From the NCBI GenBank assembly GCA_028683835.1, contig JAQUHB010000017.1, forward strand, positions 1-47,969: DNA of 47,969 nt, written 5' to 3'. The notes under the pieces are model-generated. The model had not been told where the DNA came from, did not search any database, and saw nothing but the letters and a program-made list of their open reading frames with translations. Below, one piece after another: positions 24,450 through 33,980 of this stretch. Numbering within the stretch: the first letter of the stretch is position 1; every line of letters starts with the position of its first letter. Both the position numbers and the translations under genes were made by a program. The stretch comes from Sulfurimonadaceae bacterium. GTDB taxonomy: Bacteria; Campylobacterota; Campylobacteria; Campylobacterales; Sulfurimonadaceae.

Positions 24450-27344
24450 ATGAATGAATTACGACTGAACAATATAATTCAGTTTAATAGAAATGGTGTT
24501 TTATTATCAAACAATACAATTGAACAGGCCTTGAGTATTATGTCAGAGGCTGCAATTAGCTCTGTTGTCATAGTAGATCAGGCGAATTATCCGATAGGAA
24601 TATTTACCGAGCATGATGCAATAAATATCATTGCCAAAAACATATCGATTTTAACACCTTTATTCGACGTGATGTCAATAGAGCTTTTTACTGTACCTGA
24701 TACTATTTATCTTCATGATGCATATATTCTCTTGAGTAATGCCGGATACCGACATCTTATTGTTACAAATGAAAAAAAAGAGTATCTTGGCATTGTCAGT
24801 GAAGGTGATTTCTTACGTCTTATGAGTCTCGAACATCTTGATAAGTTGGAGATTGTTGAAGAGGTTATGGACACAACACCTTTACTTATTGAATCAAGTT
24901 TATCTATTCAAGAAGCTGCTAAACTTATGAGTGAACGCCACTCAGATTATGCTATTGTCACTAAAGGTTTTAGTCCAATAGGCGTTATTAATGAACGTTC
25001 AATCTCACAACATTTTATGAATAAACCAGAGAATCATGAGATATTGATCGATCAATTAATTCTTGAAGGTGTTCATTTCATCTCGAAATCAATTCTGCTT
25101 CAAGAAGCTGCACAGCTTTTAACAAAACATGGCGTGCATCAGCTTATAGTTGTTGATGAACAAGAACATGTCATCGGTTTGCTTAAACGTGTCGATGTTT
25201 TAAAAGCAATTCATGGTTCTTTTTTTGAGTTTTTGATTACGACAATAGAAAAAAAGAGCGAAGCACTTGAAAAACTGATCGCACAGCAACAACTTCTGAC
25301 AGAAAAAACAAATCTTTTAAATACGGTTATTAATGCAATTCCTGACCTTGTATGGGTAAAAAACATTGAAGGTAAATATCTTACATGTAATCATATGTTT
25401 GAACATTTTTATGGCACATCTTGTTCTGGAATAACCGGAAAGAGTGATTATGATTTTGTACAGGCTGAACTTGCTGATTTTTTTCGTAAAAATGATCAAC
25501 ATGCAATAGAAGAAAAAAAACCTGTACAGAATGAAGAATATCTTATCTTTAAGGATGGCAGTTATGAGGGGACTTTTGAAACAGTTAAAACACCTGTTAA
25601 GGATACAGAGGGAAAGATTTTTGGTGTATTGGGAGTTGCACGAGATATCAGTGAACGAAAATTAAGAGAGCGGGAACTTCAAGAAAAAGATGATGAACTG
25701 CGTTTTGCTGAGGAATTGGCACATGTGGGAAGCTGGATATGGGACATAAAAAATAATATTTTTAAGGGTTCTGATGAAACACATAGAATCTTTGGAATAA
25801 AAGAATCAGAAACAATTACCTTTGATCAACTCTTATCGTTGGTTCATCCAGATGATAGAGAAATAGTACAAATTCATCTTATGAATGCATCTCAAACAGG
25901 CATATATGATAATGCTGTACGTCGAATTGTAATTGATGATAAAATCAAATGGATAGCTATTTCTGCCAATTTTTCACAAGATGAATCTGGAAACTATGTC
26001 AAAGCACAAGGGATGCTTCAAGATATTACAATACAAAAAAATTATGAATTAGAACTAGAGAGGTTGGCGAATTTTGATTCGTTAACGGGTTTGGCTAATC
26101 GCACGTATTTATTGGCACACATTAATAAACTTATTCATCGAAACAAACGTAATAAAAGTAATGCGGCTGTACTGCTTTTTGATCTTGATCATTTTAGAGA
26201 TATCAATGATAGTTTTGGACACAACATGGGAGATGAGCTCCTTATTCAAGTCGCAAAGCGTATGACCGAGCGTATGCGCCAAGAGGATCTTGTAGCACAT
26301 TTAAGCGGTGATGAGTTTGTTCTTGTTTTGGAAGAACTTCATAACAAAGAAGATGTTGCAAAAGTTGCGCTAGAGATGATCGATATGATATCTGAAGTCT
26401 ATGTGCTTTCTGATAATCTTGAAGTACGTATTGGTGTTAGTGTTGGAATTGTTCTTGTCTCTGAAGATATGATCAATGCAAATGAACTGCTTCAATTTGC
26501 AGATGCCGCATTATATAAAGCAAAAAAAGAGGGACGCAACTGTTATCGTTTTTATTCGAACAAACTTACGGTATTTGTTCAAGAACGTATCCGTTATCAA
26601 AATGAGATCTTTCATGCCTTACAAAATAATGAATTTGAGATGTATTATCAACCTCAAGTGCATATTGAAACAAACAGAATCATCGGTGCAGAAGCACTAA
26701 TACGATGGAACCATCCGACAAAGGGAGTTGTGAGCCCAACAGTTTTTATTCCAATTGCTGAAGAAAGCGGACTGATAGCTCGTATTGGAGAGTGGACATT
26801 GCAGGAATCATGCAAACAGGCTAAAAAATGGCTTGAAGCTGGGCATGACTTTCATATATCTGTCAATGTGTCTATGCATCAACTTCGTCATCATAATCTT
26901 ATAGAAGTTGTAAATGACGCATTAGATCAAAGTGGTTTTTCACCTGATAAGCTTATTTTAGAGCTTACAGAAAGTGCTATGATGAAACATGAGGATGAGT
27001 TGATTACTATGCTTCATCTGCTGCGTGCTAAAGGAATCGGAATTGCGATTGATGATTTTGGGACAGGATATTCATCATATAGCTATCTTAAACGTTTTCC
27101 AATAGATATCCTGAAAATAGATAAGAGTTTCATTGATGATATTCCTTATAAAAAAGATGCAATGGCTATTGTTAAAGCTATAATCTCGATGAGTGAAATA
27201 CTCGGATATCAGATTTTGGCAGAAGGTGTTGAATATATCGAACAAGCAGACTTTTTAAAACAAGAGAGATGCCATTATTATCAAGGATATTTAAAAAGCT
27301 GTCCGATCCCGGCTGCGGAGTTTGAACGTTTATTAGATCGGTGA
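24450..27344 (+). CDS. CBS4-PAS2-GGDEF-EAL c-di-GMP signalling protein
   Basis: 965 residues from ATG 24450 with AAGGA 7 nt before; a TTG at 24432 lacks this. Four CBS motifs (about 10-65, 75-127, 140-190, 203-256) form two Bateman modules that usually bind adenosine nucleotides. Two PAS domains (about 290-402, 415-530) follow, then GGDEF (about 535-700, signature SGDEF at 619-623) and EAL (about 715-960). The EAL domain keeps EALIRW (748-753), ELTES, DDFGTG (868-873) and AEGVE, so phosphodiesterase activity is likely. SGDEF can be active in some cyclases, so it may be bifunctional. It is soluble. Nucleotide level may thus set c-di-GMP turnover. Confidence 0.92.
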   Translation: MNELRLNNIIQFNRNGVLLSNNTIEQALSIMSEAAISSVVIVDQANYPIGIFTEHDAINIIAKNISILTPLFDVMSIELFTVPDTIYLHDAYILLSNAGYRHLIVTNEKKEYLGIVSEGDFLRLMSLEHLDKLEIVEEVMDTTPLLIESSLSIQEAAKLMSERHSDYAIVTKGFSPIGVINERSISQHFMNKPENHEILIDQLILEGVHFISKSILLQEAAQLLTKHGVHQLIVVDEQEHVIGLLKRVDVLKAIHGSFFEFLITTIEKKSEALEKLIAQQQLLTEKTNLLNTVINAIPDLVWVKNIEGKYLTCNHMFEHFYGTSCSGITGKSDYDFVQAELADFFRKNDQHAIEEKKPVQNEEYLIFKDGSYEGTFETVKTPVKDTEGKIFGVLGVARDISERKLRERELQEKDDELRFAEELAHVGSWIWDIKNNIFKGSDETHRIFGIKESETITFDQLLSLVHPDDREIVQIHLMNASQTGIYDNAVRRIVIDDKIKWIAISANFSQDESGNYVKAQGMLQDITIQKNYELELERLANFDSLTGLANRTYLLAHINKLIHRNKRNKSNAAVLLFDLDHFRDINDSFGHNMGDELLIQVAKRMTERMRQEDLVAHLSGDEFVLVLEELHNKEDVAKVALEMIDMISEVYVLSDNLEVRIGVSVGIVLVSEDMINANELLQFADAALYKAKKEGRNCYRFYSNKLTVFVQERIRYQNEIFHALQNNEFEMYYQPQVHIETNRIIGAEALIRWNHPTKGVVSPTVFIPIAEESGLIARIGEWTLQESCKQAKKWLEAGHDFHISVNVSMHQLRHHNLIEVVNDALDQSGFSPDKLILELTESAMMKHEDELITMLHLLRAKGIGIAIDDFGTGYSSYSYLKRFPIDILKIDKSFIDDIPYKKDAMAIVKAIISMSEILGYQILAEGVEYIEQADFLKQERCHYYQGYLKSCPIPAAEFERLLDR

Positions 27345-27428
27345 AAAGTAATTACAAGTTAAATTACGAATATTACGTGCTAATATGAATATTAAGAAGA
27401 TCTTGATACAAATGAATAGGGAATATGT

Positions 27429-27824
27429 ATGAAAACAATCGGGAATATTTTATGGTTTGTATTTGGCGGGTTTTTTATGGGACTTGCATGGTGGAGTATG
27501 GGTGTTTTAGCATTTATTACGATTATCGGCATCCCTTGGGCTAGAGCTTGTTTTATGATCGGAACTTTTTCATTCTTTCCATTTGGAAAAGAGGTTGTAA
27601 GCAGAAAAGAGCTGACACATAAAGATGATATAGGAACAGGTTTTCTTGGTACTATAGGAAATATTATCTGGTTTATTTTTGTTGGCATATGGCTTGCAAT
27701 CGCTCATCTTGCATTGGCTCTTACTTATTTTCTAACGATTATAGGAATTCCGTTTGGTTTACAACATTTAAAATTAGCAGAAATGGCACTCTTTCCTATT
27801 GGAAAGACTATTGTTACAAGATAA
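27429..27824 (+). CDS. yccF: YccF-family inner membrane protein
   Basis: 131 residues made of two repeats of the YccF domain (GNILWFVFGGFFMGLAWW... and GNIIWFIFVGIWLAIAHL...), each followed by TIIGIP and FPFGK- or FPIGK-type motifs. Four membrane segments are expected. The family is widespread and of unknown function. AGGGA precedes ATG 27429. It is convergent with the nuclease gene, whose stop is 5 nt away. Confidence 0.92.
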   Translation: MKTIGNILWFVFGGFFMGLAWWSMGVLAFITIIGIPWARACFMIGTFSFFPFGKEVVSRKELTHKDDIGTGFLGTIGNIIWFIFVGIWLAIAHLALALTYFLTIIGIPFGLQHLKLAEMALFPIGKTIVTR

Positions 27825-27829
27825 AAAAT

Positions 27830-28621
27830 CTACTGAGCAGATAAAGATTTCCACTGGGTTTGTTCCTCTTTAGGATCATTCAAAACCGGTAGATCCATAA
27901 TATACATTTTTGCAGTTTGGCTTATCGTAGGGAAAAGATTGATCCCTAAAATCTTTTCTAACTGTGCAATACTTATAACTTCATACTCTTTTCCATTTGC
28001 ATTTTTACTTACATAGACTGCTCCCTCGCCTACAGAAGGCACAAAGATAGCTTTAAAGAGTTTTGTAGGTACTTGTATCCCATTAACGCGTTTATAATCT
28101 TCTTTATAAAAAATAGGTCCACTTATCACATAGATCTCAATCTTATGTTTTGCAAGAGCTCTTGTAGCTTCTTCTATCTCATACCAGATTCCGACATTGT
28201 TATTATGGTTTTGAGGTACGGTGTTTGCCAGTGAAAGACACTCATGATTGGCCACTTTATCACTAAAGTCTAAACTCGGAGTCATTTCTCCCTTGTCATA
28301 GTGGATACCGATGTAATCCATAATTTCTGTTCTCTCTTTTTCACTTAAACGCGCTTCTGTATGAAAAATATTTGATCGTATCCCTTTTTTTGTGAGCATA
28401 TCTCTTGTGAGATGTTCCGCACTCCAAAGCGGCGTTTTAGAAACACTGGAATACATAAGGGCAAACCCTTTATAGCAAAGCTCCTTTGTTTTTAATTTAA
28501 GTTTGGTATTGATGATCGTTGGTGCTTGGTTATTAAGATAAATATTTGTACACGATGTAGTGGCACCAGAAAGATTACATGTAAGAATAGAGATAAAAAA
28601 TAATAACTTAAACTGTTTCAA
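27830..28621 (-). CDS. DNA/RNA non-specific endonuclease (NUC1 family) with DRGH changed to DKGE
   Basis: 263 residues beginning with TTG at 28621 (AAAGG upstream), with a signal peptide to about residue 20, so periplasmic or secreted. The family core is present: SAEHLTRDML, then DKGEMTPSLDF at 109-119 where the catalytic DRGHxxP motif should stand, and SLANTVPQNHNNNVGIWYEIE (130-150) with the metal-binding Asn and Glu. His112 of the motif is Glu (GAA), so the general base is missing. The protein may be inactive or act with altered chemistry. It is convergent with yccF. Confidence 0.85.
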   Translation of the reverse strand: MKQFKLLFFISILTCNLSGATTSCTNIYLNNQAPTIINTKLKLKTKELCYKGFALMYSSVSKTPLWSAEHLTRDMLTKKGIRSNIFHTEARLSEKERTEIMDYIGIHYDKGEMTPSLDFSDKVANHECLSLANTVPQNHNNNVGIWYEIEEATRALAKHKIEIYVISGPIFYKEDYKRVNGIQVPTKLFKAIFVPSVGEGAVYVSKNANGKEYEVISIAQLEKILGINLFPTISQTAKMYIMDLPVLNDPKEEQTQWKSLSAQ

Positions 28622-28743
28622 AAAAGTAAACCTTTGACTTGATGAATTATATTATAGCAATATTTTCAGAGTTCACGTTTGATTCACGCATGCTAGCTTA
28701 TGATTACATCAAGACAAATAAGTGAAAGCAAAAGGAAATTAAA

Positions 28744-29181
28744 ATGAGAACAAAATTGACAGTATTACTATGTGCACCATTACTGAGTATGAGCGTTTAT
28801 GCGGGAACAATCGACGGAAGCACTGTTTTTAGCAGTATGATAGGTGCAGGCGTTGGATCGGCTGTAGGATCTATGATAGGTGGCAGAAATGGAGCAATCG
28901 TAGGAGGGGGAGTCGGCGGAGTGATAGGCGCTGCAGCGGGCTCAAGAGAGAATAATTCAAGAGATGTCATATATGAAGATCATCCTCGTCCTGTTGTGGT
29001 GAGGACAACAAATGTTGTGGTTCAAGACAGATACTATAGACCTGTAACAGAAGTAGCTGTCTTTCATCCAAGAGATCGCAGATTTGATTATAGAGATAGC
29101 TATCGTTATGATCATTATAACGATAGACATTATCATGATCACGATAGATATGACGATAGATATGACAGAGATCACCGTTAA
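28744..29181 (+). CDS. Exported glycine-zipper protein with charged aromatic tail
   Basis: 145 residues. The signal peptide (to about residue 21) is followed by a glycine-zipper helix pair (about 34-68) built on GxxxG repeats (GAGVGSAVGSMIGG, then GGGVGGVIGAAAGS). This can insert in a membrane, as in YMGG-type or OmpA-linked lipoprotein-like proteins. The C-terminus (about 112-145) is unusual, almost all Asp, Tyr, Arg and His (DRYDDRYDRDHR), and might bind metal or nucleic acid. AAAGGAAA precedes ATG 28744. A TATGAT -10 candidate is about 45 nt upstream. A weak hairpin (29196-29219) follows the gene. Confidence 0.8.
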   Translation: MRTKLTVLLCAPLLSMSVYAGTIDGSTVFSSMIGAGVGSAVGSMIGGRNGAIVGGGVGGVIGAAAGSRENNSRDVIYEDHPRPVVVRTTNVVVQDRYYRPVTEVAVFHPRDRRFDYRDSYRYDHYNDRHYHDHDRYDDRYDRDHR

Positions 29182-29254
29182 GTAAATGCACTATCAGCTT
29201 ATATTTGTAATATTAAGCTAAAATCATGTCTATAAATATACTTAAGGCGTTAAT

Positions 29255-30343
29255 TTGTATGATGTGTGTGTGATTGGTGCAGGGGTAAACGGTTGTAGTA
29301 TTGCACACTTTTTAACAAAGAGTGGCAAAAAAGTAGCTCTTTTTGATAAAGATGGCATTGCCGCTGGTGGCAGTGGTGCCGCCGGTGCTTTCATCTCTCC
29401 GAAGTTTTCTAAAGGTGGAGAGCTTAAAGAACTTATAGAAAAATCATATCTTTTTTCGCTTGATTTTTATTCTCAAAATTTTCCCTCATTTTTAAAAAGG
29501 GCACCTCTTTTACACATAGCCAAAGAGGAATTTGATGCTCAAAAACTCAGAGCTTTTAAAGAAAATACGAGTTTGAAAATAACTGAAACTCCCTTACAAG
29601 TCAGCCAAATTCTAAGAGAAGAAGCACAGAAAAATGAAAATGTTTATCTGTTAAATGGCGGGGTTGTAGATGCGCAGGGTGTGTGTCGGGCTATGGCTGA
29701 GGGTACCGATTTTTTTCATTATGAAGTAAAAAATCTTGTTTGGCAAGATGGATATTATGAAGTGGGCGATATCAAAGCAAAAGAGGTCGTGTTAGCGTAT
29801 GGAGCGTATGAACCGATCATACATGAACCATATATCAATCTTCGCGGTATCTGGGGACATCGCATCGACATTCATACTTCAACACGCACAGAAGTGACGA
29901 TGCATCATCACGTTTCCATTTCAAAATGTGAAGATGGAAATATGGCAATAGGTGCGACGCATAACGTACATTATCATCCTCAAAAAAATATAGAGCCTTA
30001 TGATATCAATGAAGGAAGAGAAGAGCTTTTAAAAAAGGCAAATCTCACAATAGAACTTAAAAATGTCGAGGTTTTAAAAGATTATACGGGACTTCGCAGT
30101 GGTTCAAATGATTATCTGCCGCTTATCGGACGAATGGTTGAGAGTAAAAATAATTTCGATGAAATCAGTTACTATCCTAATCTAACTATGATAAATGGAG
30201 TAGGCGGTTATGGTTTTGTTCTCGCGCCCTACATTGCAAAACAGTTATGTGAGTTTATAATTGATGGCAAAGATGTAGATGCTTTTTTAATGCCTTTACG
30301 ATTTTACAAGAGGTATATTAAAGGGCTACAAAAAAGCAGATGA
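29255..30343 (+). CDS. FAD-dependent oxidoreductase, DAO/MnmC-C-like
   Basis: 362 residues from TTG 29255, with AAGGCG about 9 nt upstream. The dinucleotide-binding motif GAGVNG (8-13) is followed by FDKDGIAAGGSGAAGAFISP, typical of the DAO family. Near the C-terminus GLRSGSNDYLPLIG matches the FAD-binding close of the glycine oxidase / MnmC C-terminal group. Some Campylobacterota have such a stand-alone MnmC-type oxidase for tRNA wobble-uridine modification. That specific role is inference. The alpha/beta hydrolase gene starts inside its stop codon. Confidence 0.82.
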   Translation: MYDVCVIGAGVNGCSIAHFLTKSGKKVALFDKDGIAAGGSGAAGAFISPKFSKGGELKELIEKSYLFSLDFYSQNFPSFLKRAPLLHIAKEEFDAQKLRAFKENTSLKITETPLQVSQILREEAQKNENVYLLNGGVVDAQGVCRAMAEGTDFFHYEVKNLVWQDGYYEVGDIKAKEVVLAYGAYEPIIHEPYINLRGIWGHRIDIHTSTRTEVTMHHHVSISKCEDGNMAIGATHNVHYHPQKNIEPYDINEGREELLKKANLTIELKNVEVLKDYTGLRSGSNDYLPLIGRMVESKNNFDEISYYPNLTMINGVGGYGFVLAPYIAKQLCEFIIDGKDVDAFLMPLRFYKRYIKGLQKSR

Positions 30344-31101
30344 TATACATAATTTTTTTTATTTGCACTTTTTTAATCCTGATATTTTTTATTATTCAGG
30401 TGCAGTATTTTTTTGTATTTGAGCCTAAAAAACATCGAAGAGAGTTTTTGGATGAAAGATATACTCCACTTGAAATTCAAGCAGAAGATGGCACTACCTT
30501 AGAAGGGATGGAATTTACTCCAGAGCATTTTTCACACACGATTTTCTATCTTGGCGGACGCTCTCAAGATAGTGTTGCACTCATTCACCGCCTCGCCTTT
30601 GCTCTTGAAAATAATAGAATCGTAACTTTTAACTATAGAGGATATGGAAATTCACAAGGCACGCCATCTGAGCAAAATGTTTATGAAGATGCCGCCTATA
30701 TAGCCGAAAAATTAAAGGAGCGTTATGGAAACTTTAGCATTGTAGGCTTTTCTCTGGGAAGTAGTGTCGCAGCATACGTGGCATCCAAGATAAAAGTGGA
30801 AAAGCTCTTTTTGCTTGGAGGATTTGATAGTGTTTTTCATATTATTAAAAATAAAATCCCCTTACTTCCATCATTTTTGATACGCTATAAGTTTGATACA
30901 GCTTTACACGTAAGCAGTGTTGAAGCTCCAACTTATCTAGTCTCAAGTAAAGATGACAATATCGTGCCAATAAAAAATGCCAATAATTTAAAAATTAGCA
31001 TCAAAAATCTGACAGAGTTCAAAGAATTATCTAGCTACAATCACGACGAAATTTTATTTTCGCAAGAGAGCGTAAATCTGATAAAAAAGGGATTGAATTG
31101 A
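30340..31101 (+). CDS. Membrane-anchored alpha/beta hydrolase
   Basis: 253 residues. An N-terminal transmembrane anchor (about 3-25) precedes an alpha/beta hydrolase fold. The nucleophile elbow is GFSLGS with Ser138, the acid is probably Asp206 (SSKDDNIVP), and the base is His235 (YNHDEIL). This resembles BEM46/YqkD-type serine hydrolases. The substrate is unknown. ATG overlaps the FAD oxidoreductase stop (ATGA) and the hemH start TTG overlaps its own stop, so the three genes form a tightly coupled operon. Confidence 0.85.
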   Translation: MIYIIFFICTFLILIFFIIQVQYFFVFEPKKHRREFLDERYTPLEIQAEDGTTLEGMEFTPEHFSHTIFYLGGRSQDSVALIHRLAFALENNRIVTFNYRGYGNSQGTPSEQNVYEDAAYIAEKLKERYGNFSIVGFSLGSSVAAYVASKIKVEKLFLLGGFDSVFHIIKNKIPLLPSFLIRYKFDTALHVSSVEAPTYLVSSKDDNIVPIKNANNLKISIKNLTEFKELSSYNHDEILFSQESVNLIKKGLN

Positions 31102-32048
31102 AAAAAGAAGCTATCATACTACTTAATATGGGTGGACCAAACAACCTAAATGAAGTGGAACTTTTTTTAAAAAATATGTTTAGCGATCCAAATATCTTAA
31201 CGATGAAAAGCGGCTTATTAAGAGGGTTTGTAGGTGGCATGATCACCTTTTTAAGAGCAGAGTCTTCTCAAGAGATATATAGAAAGATAGGTGGAAAATC
31301 TCCTATCGTCGACTTGACAAAAGAGATCGTTTCAAAGCTTCAAGAGATAGTCGGCGATGAAGTTATAGTGGATTTCGTTATGCGTTATACACCTCCTTTC
31401 GCGCCTGAAGTTATTGAGCGACTTAAAGCAAACCATGTATCAAAGATCTATCTTATCCCAATGTATCCGCAATACTCGACGACAACGACAAAATCATCGT
31501 TAGAAGATTTTTATGAAGCTTTACATGGTAGCGATTTAGATGCGACAGTGTATGAGATCAAGCACTACTTTGAAAATGAAGATTATAATAAAGCAGTTTT
31601 AGAACGTATAAAGGAGACGATGGGTGAAGGTAAATACGAAGATTTTGATCTCATATTTTCAGCACATGGTCTGCCTCAAAAAATTATAAACGCAGGTGAT
31701 CCATACCAAACCCATATAGAAAAAAATGTCAAAATACTCAAAGAGATGCTCCTTGAACGCGGGATGGATTTTCACGAAGTTCATTTGGCATATCAGTCAA
31801 AAGTAGGGCCGATGAAATGGCTTTCCCCTTCACTTGGAGAAAAACTCGCCACGGTTAGAAACAGAGGCGTAGTTATCTATCCTCTTGCTTTTACTGTGGA
31901 TAACTCTGAGACAGATTATGAACTTTCTATCGAGTATAAAGAGATTGCAGAGGAACTTGGATTTAAAAGCTACAAGGTGTGTAAATGTGTCAACGACCAT
32001 CCACTTTTTATCGACGCGCTTGTCGAAATCTATGAAAAGATGAAGTAG
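31098..32048 (+). CDS. hemH: Ferrochelatase HemH
   Basis: Inserts Fe2+ into protoporphyrin IX, the last step of protohaem synthesis. 316 residues with the family opening LLNMGGPNNLNEVELFLKNM, the core IPMYPQYSTTT (120-130), and the active-site His190 in FSAHGLPQ. TTG 31098 is the start, since it overlaps the previous stop (TTGA) and the protein begins just there. The length is normal for bacterial enzymes. It is the third gene of the coupled operon. The HAD phosphatase follows 4 nt later. Confidence 0.96.
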   Translation: MKKEAIILLNMGGPNNLNEVELFLKNMFSDPNILTMKSGLLRGFVGGMITFLRAESSQEIYRKIGGKSPIVDLTKEIVSKLQEIVGDEVIVDFVMRYTPPFAPEVIERLKANHVSKIYLIPMYPQYSTTTTKSSLEDFYEALHGSDLDATVYEIKHYFENEDYNKAVLERIKETMGEGKYEDFDLIFSAHGLPQKIINAGDPYQTHIEKNVKILKEMLLERGMDFHEVHLAYQSKVGPMKWLSPSLGEKLATVRNRGVVIYPLAFTVDNSETDYELSIEYKEIAEELGFKSYKVCKCVNDHPLFIDALVEIYEKMK

Positions 32049-32052
32049 TGCG

Positions 32053-32694
32053 ATGAAAGTAGTTATATTTGATATGGATGGCACGCTTATAGACAGTAAA
32101 AAAGATATAACAAGTTCCATCAACTATGTCCGAAAAATAAATCATGATCTTCCTCCGCTGGATGAGCAGTTTATAGTCGATGTAATTAATATGCCGGTTC
32201 GAAATTTGCCTCAACTCTTTTATAGCACACCAATCTATCTCGAAGAGGATAGGGTGCTGTTTGAGGAACATTACTTTGAAGAGTGCGTGAAAAGTCCCTA
32301 TCTTTATGAAGGAATTGCAGAGAGTTTAGAACAACTAAAATCCTTACATGTAAAGCTTAATGTGGCTACAAACGCACCGACCATCTTTGCAAAAAGGATG
32401 TTAAAACACTTACATGTAAGCGAACTTTTTGATACTATCATCGGTGCAGACACTGCAAAAGCTTCAAAACCAGATCCTAAGATGCTGAACATAATCTTGG
32501 AAAAATACGACTTTAAGCACACCGTAAATAAGACTTGGATGGTCGGAGACAATTCTAAAGATATTGAAGCTGCGCGTAAAATCTCTATCTCCTCTATTTT
32601 TGCCGCTTGGGGATTTAGTAGTAGCGGAGAGGCGGATTTTATAGCAGAGCATCCGCTACATATTCTCGATATCGTAAAAAATCGGGTAGAATAG
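32053..32694 (+). CDS. HAD-superfamily phosphatase (phosphoglycolate phosphatase-like)
   Basis: 213 residues. HAD motif I FDMDGTLID (6-14) supplies nucleophile Asp7 and Asp9. The helical cap follows (about 15-85), motif II is NVATNA, the Lys motif is KASKPDPKM, and motif IV is MVGDNSKDIEAAR. All catalytic residues are present. The cap type is that of Gph/PGP enzymes. The substrate is not certain. It starts 4 nt after hemH and probably belongs to that operon. Confidence 0.88.
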   Translation: MKVVIFDMDGTLIDSKKDITSSINYVRKINHDLPPLDEQFIVDVINMPVRNLPQLFYSTPIYLEEDRVLFEEHYFEECVKSPYLYEGIAESLEQLKSLHVKLNVATNAPTIFAKRMLKHLHVSELFDTIIGADTAKASKPDPKMLNIILEKYDFKHTVNKTWMVGDNSKDIEAARKISISSIFAAWGFSSSGEADFIAEHPLHILDIVKNRVE

Positions 32695-32716
32695 TTTTTA
32701 AAAAAGTGGGGACTCT

Positions 32717-33937
32717 ATGTTTGAACCTGATTTGATTATTTCCTACGTTTTAATGGGATTTTTCTTTTTAAGACAGATCATGATCTTAAAACGTCCAAAT
32801 AAAATAAATTATTCTCCTTTGATTCTCGGCATCGGAGCTATCTTCGCACTTGTACATTTTATTCTCTATTTTGAGTCAGATACAATCACTCTTATACTCA
32901 AAGAATCCTCATCTTCTTTACTCGTTTCTCTTTTACTCTATGTGATGATGAATATTTTGCATCAAGCGCAAAAAAATGAGGAAGAACAGTTTCAAAGAGA
33001 ATTTTCATCCGCGATGGCTTCTAAAATTTCTCAAATGAAAGAGTACATTGGGATGCTAGAAGAGAAAATAGCGCAGATGCGAGATGATGAACATCAATCT
33101 CTTTTTGGCATCAGAGAAGATATTAAAAATGATCTCTTAGCTCAAAAGCTTATACAAGCCAATCAGGAGAAGTTCATACATCAGTTTGAGGCTCTGATGC
33201 ATCAGGAAAATGAAATACTTAAAACACTGCAACAACTGCCTGAATTAGATCAGATAATGCATAATCATATCGATATTCTTCGTATTTCGGAGCAGGATCA
33301 CTTTAATCGTATTAAAAAAGCGTTTGATCAAGCAAATGAGAATAGATGTGATATTAAAGATGAGATAGCTGATGTCAAACATGAGATAAATCTTCTTCAA
33401 TCAATTTCAAAAGATGTAGCAGAAAAGATCATCGAAGCAACTCTTGGAGAACTCTCAGGTATTATCTTGGAGTTTCAAAGACAGCTCACAACTTTACGCG
33501 CTCAAAGTGAGAGTGTTTCAACTTCACTCTCTGAGGGTGAAAGTATACTCTCCAATGCACGTTCTAAAAGTGAGATGCTGATGAAACAGATCATCCTTTC
33601 ATCGAACAATATGAAAAACCTTGTAGATAGCAGCCGTTCTCTCACAATGATTTATGAGCCGATAAAAAATCTTATAAGTGAGATACAATCTATCAAAGCT
33701 GATTATCAAGCCGCACATCAAGAACTTGGCGATTTGGCCACTTTACTCACAAGCACAGAAAAAGAACAAATAGAAGTGATGAAAGTAAAAGTAGATGAAC
33801 TCAGTAAAAAACTGATTGAAAAGATCGATATTTCGCTCCAAAAGCTACATGCTCACTATCATATTGCTTCAAATGAGGTTACAAGTACTGTCTCAGAACT
33901 TGCCAAAAAAGCAAAACTCGGGAGTTACGAAGAATAG
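32717..33937 (+). CDS. Membrane protein with long coiled coil, unknown function
   Basis: 406 residues. Three N-terminal membrane segments (about 5-25, 34-53, 60-84) are followed by a long cytoplasmic coiled-coil region (about 85-400) of charged heptads. It contains pieces such as EFSSAMASKISQMKEYIGMLEEKI and LNEQ-type repeats. The layout resembles signalling or scaffold proteins with methyl-accepting-like helices, but no known domain is recognised. It starts 22 nt after the HAD phosphatase, and a GGGGA ribosome site precedes ATG. Confidence 0.8.
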   Translation: MFEPDLIISYVLMGFFFLRQIMILKRPNKINYSPLILGIGAIFALVHFILYFESDTITLILKESSSSLLVSLLLYVMMNILHQAQKNEEEQFQREFSSAMASKISQMKEYIGMLEEKIAQMRDDEHQSLFGIREDIKNDLLAQKLIQANQEKFIHQFEALMHQENEILKTLQQLPELDQIMHNHIDILRISEQDHFNRIKKAFDQANENRCDIKDEIADVKHEINLLQSISKDVAEKIIEATLGELSGIILEFQRQLTTLRAQSESVSTSLSEGESILSNARSKSEMLMKQIILSSNNMKNLVDSSRSLTMIYEPIKNLISEIQSIKADYQAAHQELGDLATLLTSTEKEQIEVMKVKVDELSKKLIEKIDISLQKLHAHYHIASNEVTSTVSELAKKAKLGSYEE

Positions 33938-33943
33938 TAACTC
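33921..33943 (+). terminator. Weak hairpin at the end of the coiled-coil membrane protein gene
   Basis: Arms GAGTTAC (33922-33928) and GTAACTC (33937-33943) span the stop codon with an 8-nt loop. Only a short T cluster follows (cattttaat), so termination may be partial. Confidence 0.4.
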
Positions 33944-33980
33944 TCAAGATCATTTTAATAACAATTTCTGAGCTTTATAA

